Origin: CAZCFB01 sp964511535
GTDB lineage: Bacteria > Myxococcota_A > Polyangia > GCA-2747355 > CAZCFB01
Assembly (NCBI GenBank): GCA_964511535.1
Contig: CAZEFW010000034.1
Coordinates: forward strand, 1-62,699
Direction of reading: 5' to 3'
DNA: 62,699 nucleotides
The position numbers and the translations under genes are program-made. Under the pieces are notes generated by a model, which saw only the letters and a program-made list of their open reading frames with translations, was not told the origin of the DNA and searched no databases. Below, piece after piece: positions 25,830 through 34,468 of the stretch; position 1 is the stretch's first letter, and each line of letters opens with the position of its first letter.

Positions 25830-26802
25830 CTCTCTGCTCGCTGTCCTGCTCCTGCTCCTCTCTTCGCCCGCCCTGGCCTCGCCATGGGTGGCGCGCAAGG
25901 GGACCACGGTCATATCCATCAACGCTGGCGCCGACTTCGCCACCAGCGAGTTCCTGCCCGACGGCAAGAATCAGGACTTCCCGCTCGACGGTAACTTCAA
26001 CAGCTACTTCCTCTCGGTCGCGGGCCGCTACGGCTTCCCCATGGGCTTCGAGCTCAGCCTCAAGGCCACGCTCAAGGGGGTGTCGTACCGCGCCGACCCG
26101 ATCTTGTTGGTGGTGGACCCGAGCAATCCTCCACAGACCCTGCAGGAGCACCGCGACGCGATCCTCAATTTCACCGAGCAGGACTTCGGCCTGGCCGACC
26201 TGCACCTCGGCGTGGCGCACCAGCACCTCAAGGCGCCGGTGGTCATCGCCTCGCACCTGATCCTCAAGGTGCCCGCTGGCTACAGCAAGCCCACCGGCAC
26301 CTTCCGCGACGACACGCCGGGCTCGGCCAACATCCAGGACGACGTGGCCCTGGGCGACGGCCAGGTGGACCTGGAGTACAGCCTGCAGCTGGGCTACGTG
26401 ATCCCCCCCACAAAGACCGTGCTGGAGCTGGACGCCGGCTACCGCGTGCGCTTCGGCGGCCCGGGCCACCAGTTCGCCGGCCTGTTCAAGGTGGGGCAGT
26501 TCATCACCAAGTATGTGCTGCTGTACGGCGGGCTGGAGACCGCCATCACCCTGTTCGACGGTGACGAGGTGGGAAAGAGCTTCGTGGCCATCGACCCGTC
26601 CGTGCCCGCCGGGTCGTTCCCGGTGACCAACATCAGCCCGATCCCGCTGACGCTGGACCGCGACTACCTGATGGTGCGCGCCGGCGTCATCGTGCGGGTG
26701 CTCAAGCGGGAGTGGGTGCTCAACTTCGCCCACACCGCCTGGGGCAAGAACGTCACCCGCACCACCGGCTTTTCGCTGGGCGTGATCCTGCCCTTCACTT
26801 AA
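25810..26802 (+). CDS. predicted outer-membrane beta-barrel protein
   Basis: 330 residues with a signal peptide (cleavage after ALAS). The mature part has alternating hydrophobic strands (NSYFLSVAGRYGFP, SYRADPILLVVD, KAPVVIASHLILKVP, QVDLEYSLQLGY, TVLELDAGYRVRFG) typical of a small outer-membrane barrel and ends FSLGVILPFT. Its closest feel is the transporter-type barrels common in Proteobacteria; no ligand can be inferred. It starts 20 bases inside the kinase gene, so expression is likely coupled with the kinase. The pairing of a transmembrane kinase with an outer-membrane protein may be functional. Confidence 0.72.
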   Translation: MSPSVSSSLLAVLLLLLSSPALASPWVARKGTTVISINAGADFATSEFLPDGKNQDFPLDGNFNSYFLSVAGRYGFPMGFELSLKATLKGVSYRADPILLVVDPSNPPQTLQEHRDAILNFTEQDFGLADLHLGVAHQHLKAPVVIASHLILKVPAGYSKPTGTFRDDTPGSANIQDDVALGDGQVDLEYSLQLGYVIPPTKTVLELDAGYRVRFGGPGHQFAGLFKVGQFITKYVLLYGGLETAITLFDGDEVGKSFVAIDPSVPAGSFPVTNISPIPLTLDRDYLMVRAGVIVRVLKREWVLNFAHTAWGKNVTRTTGFSLGVILPFT

Positions 26803-26812
26803 GAGCTGACGT

Positions 26813-26837
26813 TCAAGCGGCGGGACGCCGCCTCTAC
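26813..26837. repeat. single REP-like hairpin (GCGGCG-GGA-CGCCGC, then CTCTAC)
   Basis: A 6-bp stem with GGA loop (26817-26831) followed by CTCTAC. Its sequence matches one half of the 76-bp unit repeated at 37513-37727. It sits between convergent genes, and its CTA (26834-26836) is the TAG stop of the NifX-SlyD fusion on the minus strand. Confidence 0.6.
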
Positions 26838-27742
26838 TCGCCTGCCGCCTCCAGGTCCTCGGGCGCGGCCTCCTGAATCTCAAGCACCTCCGCCTCGAAG
26901 GTGAGGGTCTGACCGGCCAGCGGATGGTTGGCGTCCAGGGTCGCCTCGCCGTCCTCCACCGACACCAGGGTCAGGCGAGCGATGCCGCCGCTGTGCAGCT
27001 GGGCCTGCACCGTGTCGCCCGGCTTCAGCTCGGGCGGAAGGTTATCCGCCGGGGCCTTGATCAGCCGCTCCTCGTCCCGCTCGCCGTACGCCTCCTTGGG
27101 GCCGAGGGTCACCTTGATCTTGTCGCCGGCCACCTTGCCGTCCAGGGCGGCCTCCAGGCCGGGCACCATGGCCCCGTGGCCGAACAGGAAGCCGATGCCG
27201 TCGGTGGTCTCGTCGATGAGCTCGCCCGCCTCGTCGCTGACCCGCAGCGAGACGAACACCACCCGGTCCTTCTCCACCGGACCGTCCACGGTCTTGCGCT
27301 CGATGTGCTGGTGGTGGCCGCAGCCGCCGCCGCCGCCGTGGCCGTGGCCGCAGCCCTCGTGCCCGTGCTCATGGCCGTGGCCGTGGTGGCTGCAGCTGTG
27401 CTCCTCGCCCATCTCGGGGCAGACGCCCTCGATGAACCCCTGCACCGCCTCGCGCACGGACTCCGCCTCGCCGGCCGCGTGCACGCCCATGCCCGCGGCC
27501 ACCAGGCCCTGCATCGGCCGCATGCCCATGTGCCCCGCCACCACCGCGGTGACGCCGGCCTCCTGCAGCCGCGCCACCGTGCCCCCGCAGGCGCCCGGCT
27601 CGTGGGCGTTGTCGAGTGTGGTGACCTCGCCGATCTGATCGTCGTCCACCTTCACCAGGGTGAAGATGTCGCAGCGGCCGAAGTGCGGCGATACGCGCGC
27701 GTCGAGGCCGCCGGGTTTGTTAGAGGGGATGGCGATGAGCAT
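26834..27742 (-). CDS. fusion of a NifX/NifB-type metal-cluster domain, His-rich linker and SlyD-type prolyl isomerase
   Basis: 302 residues. Residues 1-110 resemble the NifX/NifB family of metal-cluster binding domains (COG1433): IPSNKPGGLDARVSPHFGRCDIF, then VVAGHMGMRPMQGL. Residues 115-146 form a linker with 12 His and 3 Cys (for example SHHGHGHEHGHEGCGHGHGG). Residues about 160-290 are a SlyD-like FKBP: FGHGAMVPGLEAALDG, AYGERDEERL and ANHPLAGQTLTFEAEV. SlyD delivers Ni to [NiFe] hydrogenase in E. coli using its own His-rich tail, which here lies between the two domains. The ATG at 27742 has GGAG 7-8 bases upstream. It diverges from the amidohydrolase gene. A metal-chaperone role is inference. 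Confidence 0.85.
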   Translation of the reverse strand: MLIAIPSNKPGGLDARVSPHFGRCDIFTLVKVDDDQIGEVTTLDNAHEPGACGGTVARLQEAGVTAVVAGHMGMRPMQGLVAAGMGVHAAGEAESVREAVQGFIEGVCPEMGEEHSCSHHGHGHEHGHEGCGHGHGGGGGCGHHQHIERKTVDGPVEKDRVVFVSLRVSDEAGELIDETTDGIGFLFGHGAMVPGLEAALDGKVAGDKIKVTLGPKEAYGERDEERLIKAPADNLPPELKPGDTVQAQLHSGGIARLTLVSVEDGEATLDANHPLAGQTLTFEAEVLEIQEAAPEDLEAAGE

Positions 27743-27824
27743 GTCGGGACTCCACGAGTTTGTTGTCAACGAATGGGCTGGTAGCACGCCGGCAGCCCCT
27801 CAACAAGTGCGGTATCCTCGAAAG

Positions 27825-29108
27825 ATGTCTTCATGGCCCGAGCAGCGGCCCCTGTGGAGCAGGCTCTACCGGGGGCTCCTGGTGTTGATCCTGGCGCTGG
27901 CCCTCGGCGCCCTCGGCCTGGCCTGGCTGCTCAAGCAGGTGGGCTGCGCCTCGTCCGGTGACCCGGCGCGGCTCCAGGGGAGCCTGAGCCCGGGCGCGGC
28001 GGCCCTGGTCCAGCGGGCGTGGCAGGGCGTGCAGCCGGCGCGGCTGATGGACTACCACGCTCACCTGGTGGGGCTGGGCGCGGGCGGCACCGGCTGCCAG
28101 GTGCACCCTCACATGCGCTCCTGGCGCCACCCGCTGGCCCGGCTGAAGTTTCTGGTCTACGTCAGCGCCGCCGGGGTCACGGACATGACCCGGGCCGACG
28201 CGCAGTACCTGTCACGCCTGACCGACCTGGCGCGCCACACCCCGCGCCACGGGCGCCACCTGCTGCTGGCCTTCGACCGGCACTACAACCGCGACGGCAC
28301 GGTCAACGTCGGCAAGACCGAGTTCTACGTGCCCAACGAGTACGTGGTGAAGACCGCCCGCGACGCCCCCGGCCTGTACGCGCCGGCCGTCTCGGTGCAT
28401 TGCCGGCGTCCCGGCGCCGTGGCCGAGCTCGAGCGCTGGGCCGCCCGCGGGGTGCGCTTCGTCAAGTGGCTGCCCAACGCCATGGGCATCGACCCGTCCG
28501 ATCCCGCGTGCGATCCCCTGTACAAGGTGATGAAGAAGCGCGGCATGGTGCTGCTATCCCACGCCGGCGAGGAGAAGGCGGTGGAGAGTGAGGAGGACCA
28601 GCGGCTGGGCAACCCCCTGCTGCTGCGGCGCCCGCTGGATCGCGGGGTCAAGGTGCTGGTGGCCCACTGCGCCAGCCTCGGCAAGAACCAGGACCTCGAC
28701 CGCCCGGACCGCGCCCTGGCCCACAACTTCGACCTCTTCCTGCGGCTGATGGAGCAGGGTCAGTACCGCGGCCAGCTGTTCGGCGACATCTCGGCCATGA
28801 CCCAGTTCAACCGGCTGGCCCGGCCCCTGGCCACCATGCTCCGGCGCGCCGACCTGCACCCGCGCCTGGTCAACGGCTCGGACTACCCGCTGCCGGCCAT
28901 CAACGTGATCATCCGCACGGGCGACCTGCAGGAGCACGGCTTCATCACGGCCGAGCAGCGGGCGCAGCTCAACGAGATCTACCAGGTCAACCCGCTGCTG
29001 TTCGACTTCGTGGTCAAGCGCACCGTGCGCGCGCCCGGCACCGGCGAGCAGTTCCCGCCGTCGGTGTTCATGGTGCGCCAGGCGCTGGATCCGGGGCGCC
29101 TCAGATAG
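27825..29108 (+). CDS. membrane-anchored amidohydrolase-2-like hydrolase
   Basis: 427 residues with an N-terminal transmembrane anchor (LLVLILALALGALGLAWLL). The rest is a TIM-barrel metal-dependent hydrolase: MDYHAHLVGLG gives an HXH metal motif, LLSHAGEE a histidine ligand, VAHCASLG a further histidine, and VNGSDYPLP the C-terminal metal-binding Asp. This pattern fits the amidohydrolase-2/TIM-barrel group, in which members are decarboxylases or hydrolases. The substrate is unknown. The ATG at 27825 precedes the anchor directly; earlier in-frame ATGs belong to the divergent gene region. It ends 8 bases into the convergent methyltransferase gene. Confidence 0.82.
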   Translation: MSSWPEQRPLWSRLYRGLLVLILALALGALGLAWLLKQVGCASSGDPARLQGSLSPGAAALVQRAWQGVQPARLMDYHAHLVGLGAGGTGCQVHPHMRSWRHPLARLKFLVYVSAAGVTDMTRADAQYLSRLTDLARHTPRHGRHLLLAFDRHYNRDGTVNVGKTEFYVPNEYVVKTARDAPGLYAPAVSVHCRRPGAVAELERWAARGVRFVKWLPNAMGIDPSDPACDPLYKVMKKRGMVLLSHAGEEKAVESEEDQRLGNPLLLRRPLDRGVKVLVAHCASLGKNQDLDRPDRALAHNFDLFLRLMEQGQYRGQLFGDISAMTQFNRLARPLATMLRRADLHPRLVNGSDYPLPAINVIIRTGDLQEHGFITAEQRAQLNEIYQVNPLLFDFVVKRTVRAPGTGEQFPPSVFMVRQALDPGRLR

Positions 29109-29739
29109 CAGCACGCCTCAGCAGAAAATACCGAAACGATTGCTCCCCGCCCCAGGGGGTCCGGTGCTGCTCCTTGAAGGTGCGGGCCAGCTCCAGCTCC
29201 GGCCCGAGCTCGGCCTGCATGGCGTCGGGTCCGTAGCGCCTGGTGGGCAGGTTGCTGCACCTCTCGGGCCCGTCCTCGGCGAAGGTGCACAGCACCACCC
29301 GGCCCGCGGGGCTCAGGGCGCGCAGCATGTTGTCGCGGTAGGCGCGACGCTGCGCCGGCTCGGTGAGGAAGTGAAACACGGCCCGGTCATGCCACAGGTC
29401 GATGCCGCCGGCCGGCAGCTCCGCGGTGGTGATGTCACCCACCATCCAGGTCACCTGCTGCGCGGCCGCGCCGAGGCGTTTGCGGCTGTGGTCCAGCGCG
29501 ACCCTGGAGAGATCCAGCGCCGTGAGCCGGGTGATGTCTTGCTCGAGCAAGCTGTCAACCAGCGTGGACGAACCGGCGCCCACGTCGATGACCCGGCTCT
29601 CGGTGGAGAGGCCGGCCTCCTGCAGCAGCGCCAGAGAGTTGTCCAGCCTCGGCTGGTACCAGGTCACCTCGGTCTCGCCCTTGCGACCGTACATCTCGTC
29701 CCAGTGTTGCTCGCGCTCCCCTCGCTCCTGTGTCGCCAT
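29101..29739 (-). CDS. class I SAM-dependent methyltransferase
   Basis: 212 residues with a Rossmann fold. Motif I is VIDVGAGSSTLVDSLL, followed by ITRLTALDLS (motif II) and AELPAGGIDLWHDRAVFHFLTEP (motif IV/post-II region), a layout common in the YdjO/thiopurine-like group and methyltransferases that act on small molecules. The start at 29739 has GGAGG upstream at good spacing. The substrate is not predictable. The 3' end overlaps the convergent amidohydrolase by 8 bases. Confidence 0.88.
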   Translation of the reverse strand: MATQERGEREQHWDEMYGRKGETEVTWYQPRLDNSLALLQEAGLSTESRVIDVGAGSSTLVDSLLEQDITRLTALDLSRVALDHSRKRLGAAAQQVTWMVGDITTAELPAGGIDLWHDRAVFHFLTEPAQRRAYRDNMLRALSPAGRVVLCTFAEDGPERCSNLPTRRYGPDAMQAELGPELELARTFKEQHRTPWGGEQSFRYFLLRRAAI

Positions 29740-29893
29740 CGGCTCCTCCCGACTCCCATACAATGTCCTGGCGGTTTGGTGCTCCATGTTAGCACCTGAG
29801 CCACCAGGCGCCGGAAGGTTTCACCGGGGCGGATTCGGCGCCCTGCTACCGTCGCTGCCGCGGTATACTCGAAGGTCGCAGCCCGGAGATCAG

Positions 29894-31111
29894 ATGTCCC
29901 CCACGCCGTACCCCACCCCCCGCACCCGCTGGCATCCACTGGCCATGGCCCCGGCCCTGGTCCTGGTCCTGGCCATCCTGACCGGCTGCGGCGACGGCCA
30001 GAGCCAGTTCTTCGACGGCGGCCTCCCCCCGGGCGGCGAGGCAGGGATCCGCGACGCCCGCGCCCGGGACACCCTGCGCCGCGATGCCGGCCCGCCGCCC
30101 CCGTCCATCCGCGTGCACGCCATCGATGTGGGCGCGGGGCTGTGCGTGCTGGTGGAGATGCCGGATCCAAAGAAGCCGGTGCTGCTGGCAGACTGCGGCC
30201 AGGACGTGTGGAAGGGCGCCGGCGTGTCCGGCACCACCGCCGCGAATTACGCGCGCCAGGTGATCGGCAAGCGCAAGGTGGTGCTCATTGTCTCGCACCC
30301 CCACTCGGACCACTACAGCCTGGTGGACAACGTGTTGGACAAGGGCGGGCCGCCGCTGGAGCTGGACAGCGTGTGGCTCGGCGGCAAGCTCGACGACTAC
30401 ACGGCCGACGGCAAGCGCTTCCTCAACCGGATCTCCGCCTTCCGCTCCCAGCAGCCCAAGCGCCTGCACGACAACCTGCCGCGCAGCTACTTTTCGCCTT
30501 ACCCCCAGGGCGAGCCGGAACTGACCTTCGGCCATGTGAAGACATACGTGGTGGCGGTCAACGAGTCGGTGGGCAAGCCGGGCAACGACACCAACGGCAA
30601 GTCCATGGTGGCCGTCGTGAAGTACGGCTGGTTCATGGCCGTGCTGCCCGGCGACGCCGACGGCGATGTGCAGGTGCTGGCGGCCAACAACGCCAAGACC
30701 GCCGGGCTGCCCCTGTCCCAGGCTGCGCTGCTGATGGCCTCGCACCACGGCTCGGGCACCAAGGGAAGCAACGACCAGGCCTGGGCCGACGCCGTGCGCC
30801 CCCAGGCAGTGATCTACAGCTCCGGCCGCGACGTGGACGCGCCGCAGACCAAGATGCACAACGACCACCCGTATCACACCGTGGTCTCGCGCTACGAGGG
30901 GCTCAAGTCCCTGCGCGGCGCGGTGAAGCATGGCCTGTACCAGGGGCTGTACGACAAGAAGGCGAACAAGCGCGACACGCGCAAAGCGCACTACGGCACC
31001 GCCGCCAACGGGGTGGTCATCGTCTCGTCCACCGGGCAGCCTGGCAACCTGCGGGTGGCCTGCAAGGCGCTGCCCGGCACCACCCGGGACACCGCCTGCG
31101 CCATCAAGTGA
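29894..31111 (+). CDS. lipoprotein with ComEC/Rec2-like metallo-beta-lactamase domain
   Basis: 405 residues with a lipobox (AILTGC) and a Pro/Asp-rich spacer. The rest is a metallo-hydrolase: VIDVGAGLCVLVEM, LADCGQD, then SHPHSDHYS (the HXHXDH zinc signature), LLMASHHGSGTK and MAVLPGDADGD. This matches the 'ComEC/Rec2 competence-related' metallo-beta-lactamase family found without channel domains. It may be a secreted nuclease or phosphodiesterase. The ATG at 29894 starts a short Pro/Arg stretch before the signal peptide. It is followed 17 bases later by the threonine dehydratase-like gene. Confidence 0.83.
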   Translation: MSPTPYPTPRTRWHPLAMAPALVLVLAILTGCGDGQSQFFDGGLPPGGEAGIRDARARDTLRRDAGPPPPSIRVHAIDVGAGLCVLVEMPDPKKPVLLADCGQDVWKGAGVSGTTAANYARQVIGKRKVVLIVSHPHSDHYSLVDNVLDKGGPPLELDSVWLGGKLDDYTADGKRFLNRISAFRSQQPKRLHDNLPRSYFSPYPQGEPELTFGHVKTYVVAVNESVGKPGNDTNGKSMVAVVKYGWFMAVLPGDADGDVQVLAANNAKTAGLPLSQAALLMASHHGSGTKGSNDQAWADAVRPQAVIYSSGRDVDAPQTKMHNDHPYHTVVSRYEGLKSLRGAVKHGLYQGLYDKKANKRDTRKAHYGTAANGVVIVSSTGQPGNLRVACKALPGTTRDTACAIK

Positions 31112-31128
31112 GGAGCCGAGGAGGCGCC

Positions 31129-32112
31129 ATGACCTGGCCCGTGACCCACGAGGATGTCGTCGCCGCCGCGGCGCGGCTGGAGCCGTACCTGCAGAGGCCC
31201 ACGGCCCTGCGGCGCTACCCGGCGCTGGACCGGGCCGTCGGCTGCCGGGTGCTGGTCAAGCACGAGAACCACCAGCCCACGGGGGCCTTCAAGGTGCGCA
31301 ACGGGCTGGCCGTGCTCACCGCGCTGTCGCCCGACGAGCTTCGCCGGGGCGTGGTGGCCGCCACCCGGGGCAACCACGGCCTCGGCCTGGCGTACGCCGG
31401 GCGGCTGCTGGGCGCGCCGGTGACCATCTGCGTGCCCGAGGGGAACAACCCCGAGAAGAACGAGGCCATCTGCGACCTGGGCGCCGAGCTGGTGATCCAG
31501 GGCGCGGACTACGACGAGTCCGTACAGGTGATGCAGCAGCTGGTGCAGGAGCGCGGGCTGCGGGCGGTGCACTCCACCAACGAGCCGCTGGTGAGCGCCG
31601 GCGCCGGCACCATCGCCCTGGAGCTGCTGGCCCAGGCCGAGCAGCAAGGCGAGCAGCTCGACGCTCTGGTCATGGCCGTGGGCGGCGGCTCGCAGGCGGT
31701 GGGCGCCATGGCGGTGACGAGGGCGGTGGCGCCCGAAGTGTCGGTGTACGCGGCCCAGGCCGCGGCCGCCCCGGCGATCCACGACTCGTACCACGCAGGA
31801 GCGCCCCTGGAGCGCGACTCGGCCGACACCTTCGCCGACGGCGTTGCCACCCGCATGACCTACCCCGCCACCTTCGACGCCCTGCGCGAGGGCTTGACAG
31901 ACTTCGTCACCGTCACCGAGGCCCAGATCGCCGCGGCCATCCGCCTGTACATCCGCGCCACCCACAACCTCGCCGAGGGCGCTGGCGCCATCGGCCTGGC
32001 CGGCCTGCGCGCCCTGGGCGACCGCCTGGCCGGCAAGACCGTGGGCGTGGTGCTGTCAGGGGCGAACATCGACGCGGAGACTCTGGGGCGGGTGGTGACG
32101 CGGGCGTTGTGA
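31129..32112 (+). CDS. PLP-dependent threonine/serine dehydratase-like enzyme
   Basis: 327 residues, fold type II PLP enzyme. The PLP lysine is in PTGAFKVRNG, and the phosphate-binding glycine loop is AVGGGSQAVGA. Other marks are RGNHGLGLAYAGR and the C-terminal VVLSGANID. This matches threonine dehydratase and hydroxyectoine-utilisation (EutB-like) enzymes, which deaminate hydroxyl amino acids. The absence of a C-terminal ACT domain argues for the catabolic, unregulated kind. The ATG has GAGGAGG six bases upstream. It is co-directional with the metallo-hydrolase gene, but no pathway link is apparent. Confidence 0.9.
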   Translation: MTWPVTHEDVVAAAARLEPYLQRPTALRRYPALDRAVGCRVLVKHENHQPTGAFKVRNGLAVLTALSPDELRRGVVAATRGNHGLGLAYAGRLLGAPVTICVPEGNNPEKNEAICDLGAELVIQGADYDESVQVMQQLVQERGLRAVHSTNEPLVSAGAGTIALELLAQAEQQGEQLDALVMAVGGGSQAVGAMAVTRAVAPEVSVYAAQAAAAPAIHDSYHAGAPLERDSADTFADGVATRMTYPATFDALREGLTDFVTVTEAQIAAAIRLYIRATHNLAEGAGAIGLAGLRALGDRLAGKTVGVVLSGANIDAETLGRVVTRAL

Positions 32113-32134
32113 GCGGCGGGGAGGCTGACGCGGC

Positions 32135-32926
32135 TCAGCAACAGGCCCAGCCGAAAGCCAGGACCTGGGGGTGGTTGGGGCACTGGGTGATGTGGCCGCA
32201 GCCGGAGTCGCCGAACATGTAGGGCAGGTTGTTTTCGGAGTCGATCTGAAACAGCAAGTCCATCCTGGTGCCGCAATCGGGGCAGTTCGGGTACTCGGCG
32301 CCCTGGATCCAGCAGGGCCAGCCGCGCAGCTTGTCGCCGTCGAGGGGGAAGCCGGCGTTGCTCAGCGCATCGAGCTCCTCATCATCGAGCTCAACGTCGA
32401 AGGGCTCGTGTTCCTCCCAGTGAGGCAGGTCCGCCTGCTCGTGCCAGCCGACGATGCGCTGGGCCTCGAAGGCGCCCGCCACTGGCGAGGAGGCCAGGGC
32501 CAGCCCCGGGCCGTCAGGCCGCACCACGCGCAGCAGGTGGGTGGAGGAGAAGGGCTCCCAGCCGTCATGGTTGGCCTCGCAAACCTGCTCCTGGTCGGTG
32601 CAGTAGAAAAACTGCAATAACCCCGACGCGGGCTTTACGGCCGCACCGACCGGCGCGCTGGCGAGGTCGAGCTGGACCATCAGCTGCATGGGGCGGCTGC
32701 AATGGGGACATGCGGGCCACGCTTCGCCGGGTCGCAGCCACGGCAGGCCCGAAAACTTGGATGCGGTCAGCTCGCCGTCGCCTGCTTCCACCACGGGCCG
32801 ATACGCCGCACGCTCGGCCGAGGCCAGCTTGCGCCATCCCCTGGCCAGCCCCTCGGCCACGGCCCTCGCTGCGGGGGCCTGGTCTTTGTCATGCTTGCCG
32901 AAGATCTGCTTGATGAATCCGGCCAT
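32135..32926 (-). CDS. DUF1963 domain protein
   Basis: 263 residues of the YwqG/DUF1963 family, cytosolic proteins of unknown function often seen in neighbourhoods with toxin immunity genes. The marks are SKFSGLPWLRPGEAWPACPHC, LQFFYCTDQ, and a conserved ending with PCWIQGAEYPNCPDCGTRMDLLFQIDS and MFGDSGCGHITQCPNHPQ. Two Cys pairs (CPHC and CPDCG) could hold a zinc ion. The C-terminus (FGWACC) is also the family consensus. An RNA- or toxin-related role has been proposed for some members but cannot be tested here. Confidence 0.9.
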   Translation of the reverse strand: MAGFIKQIFGKHDKDQAPAARAVAEGLARGWRKLASAERAAYRPVVEAGDGELTASKFSGLPWLRPGEAWPACPHCSRPMQLMVQLDLASAPVGAAVKPASGLLQFFYCTDQEQVCEANHDGWEPFSSTHLLRVVRPDGPGLALASSPVAGAFEAQRIVGWHEQADLPHWEEHEPFDVELDDEELDALSNAGFPLDGDKLRGWPCWIQGAEYPNCPDCGTRMDLLFQIDSENNLPYMFGDSGCGHITQCPNHPQVLAFGWACC

Positions 32927-32965
32927 CTCTCACCTCGTTGTGCCACAAGTTGCTGGCGGCCCCGG

Positions 32966-33418
32966 TCAGAGCCAGGGGTTGGCGCAGGTCAGGTAGATGC
33001 TGCCGTCCTTGCCCTCGCTGCAGCTGCACTTATCGAGGGTCATGCAGCTGCAGGTTCCACAGCCGGCCCCCATGGGGTGGCAGGTGAAGCTGGCGCAAAT
33101 GCACTCGCTCAGCCCCAGCGAACAGTCCTGGGGGCACTCCGGGCCGCCGTCATGCCAGGTCGGCGGCGTCTTGTGCGTCGGGTAGAGCCGGCAGTACTCG
33201 CCGGGCTGGCAGGTTCCCGATGAGCCGCAAGCGAAGGGCTTCCAGGCGGGGTTGACCGCGTCCACGACACCCTTGTCCTTCACAGCCTGCGCGTCGGAGA
33301 CGCTCGCCTCCTTGCCCGCCGCGGCTGCGTCCTGTGGGTTTGGCTTTCCCGAATCCGAGCATCCGAGGCAGAAAACGGCCAGCCCCACCAGCGCATAAAC
33401 ACAAGCAACTCCCCTCAT
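32966..33418 (-). CDS. cysteine-rich secreted lipoprotein
   Basis: 150 residues with lipobox FCLGC, an Ala/Asp-rich spacer and 15 or more cysteines in the last 85 residues, mostly in pairs (GTCQPGEYC, CPQDCSLGLSECIC, GCGTCSCMTLDKCSCSEG). The spacing looks like a compact disulfide-rich module. No family is recognised. It shares the minus strand with the DUF1963 gene, about 40 bp upstream of its start. Confidence 0.8.
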   Translation of the reverse strand: MRGVACVYALVGLAVFCLGCSDSGKPNPQDAAAAGKEASVSDAQAVKDKGVVDAVNPAWKPFACGSSGTCQPGEYCRLYPTHKTPPTWHDGGPECPQDCSLGLSECICASFTCHPMGAGCGTCSCMTLDKCSCSEGKDGSIYLTCANPWL

Positions 33419-33598
33419 GGATTCCCTCCGCGGATCTCAAGACCTGCCATCTTCATCGGCCCGAGCGATGAAGATAGCGCAGAATGACGCCATGGCGGAA
33501 GCTCGACGGCGCCTCGCGCGAAACCCCATCAGGAGCCTGGAGACGGCGACGCCATGATACGCGGGCGCGGACATGCTCGCGCTCCTACACTTAGCAAC

Positions 33599-34468
33599 AT
33601 GAGACAAAGAGCACTCGGCCCGAGCGGGCTAAATGTGGGGTGTGTGGGCCTTGGCGCCATGCCGCTCTCTCTTGGGGGCAGGCCGGCGGAGGCTGACGGC
33701 ATCCGGGTGATCCACGCGGCGCTGGACGCTGGCATGACGCTCATCGACACGGCGAACGCGTACTGCCGGGATCACAACGACGTGGGTCACAACGAGCGGC
33801 TCATTGCCAGGGCGCTGGCGCAGTGGTCCGGGTCGCGCGAGCAGGTGGTGGTGGCGACCAAGGGGGGGCTGCAGCGGCCGGGCGGATCGTGGACCACCAA
33901 CGGGCGGCCGGAGCACCTGCGCGCGGCGTGCGAGGCGAGCCTGGCGGCGCTGGGGGTGGAGGCCATCGACCTGTATCAGCTGCACGCGCCGGACGATGAC
34001 GTGCCGTTTGCCGAGAGCGTGGGCGCGCTGGCGGCGCTGCAGGCCGAGGGCAAGATCCGCCATGTGGGGCTGTCCAACGTCACGGTGGCCGAGATCGTCG
34101 AGGCCGCCGCCATCGTGCCGGTGGTCAGCGTGCAAAACCGCTGCAACCCGCTGGAGCGGCGCGCCTTCCACACCGGCGTGGTGCAGCACTGTACCGGGCA
34201 GGGCATCGCCTTTTTGCCCCACAGCCCGGTGGGCGGGTTCGGCAACCACCGCCGCATGACCGAGCACCCGGTGCTGGCCAGCGCCGCCCGGGCCCACGGC
34301 GCGTCGGCCTACGAGGTGTGCATCGCCTGGCTGCTGTCCACCTCACCGGTGATGTTGCCGATCCCCGGTGCGAGCCGCGTGACCAGCGCCAAGTCCAGCG
34401 CCGCGGCCTCCGACCTGCAGCTCACCGACGAGGAGCTTTCGCAGCTGGCTGACGCTTTTGCCGTGTGA
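33599..34468 (+). CDS. aldo/keto reductase
   Basis: 289 residues of the (beta/alpha)8 NADPH-dependent oxidoreductase family. The N-terminal part has the fold entry GLGAMPLSLG, then LIDTANAYCRD (Asp and Tyr of the catalytic tetrad), VVATKGG (Lys) and DLYQLHAPDD (His-region). The C-terminal coenzyme motif is IPGASRVTSAKSSAAA. It is related to the general stress AKR group, and the substrate is unknown. The ATG at 33599 is preferred. The 3' end overlaps the convergent STN lipoprotein gene by 47 bases. Confidence 0.9.
   Translation: MRQRALGPSGLNVGCVGLGAMPLSLGGRPAEADGIRVIHAALDAGMTLIDTANAYCRDHNDVGHNERLIARALAQWSGSREQVVVATKGGLQRPGGSWTTNGRPEHLRAACEASLAALGVEAIDLYQLHAPDDDVPFAESVGALAALQAEGKIRHVGLSNVTVAEIVEAAAIVPVVSVQNRCNPLERRAFHTGVVQHCTGQGIAFLPHSPVGGFGNHRRMTEHPVLASAARAHGASAYEVCIAWLLSTSPVMLPIPGASRVTSAKSSAAASDLQLTDEELSQLADAFAV

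Noticed and set aside
24807..25967. Long minus-strand ORFs over the Pro/Ala repeats and gap
   Set aside because: Produced by the low-complexity tail and the Ns; no independent evidence of a gene.
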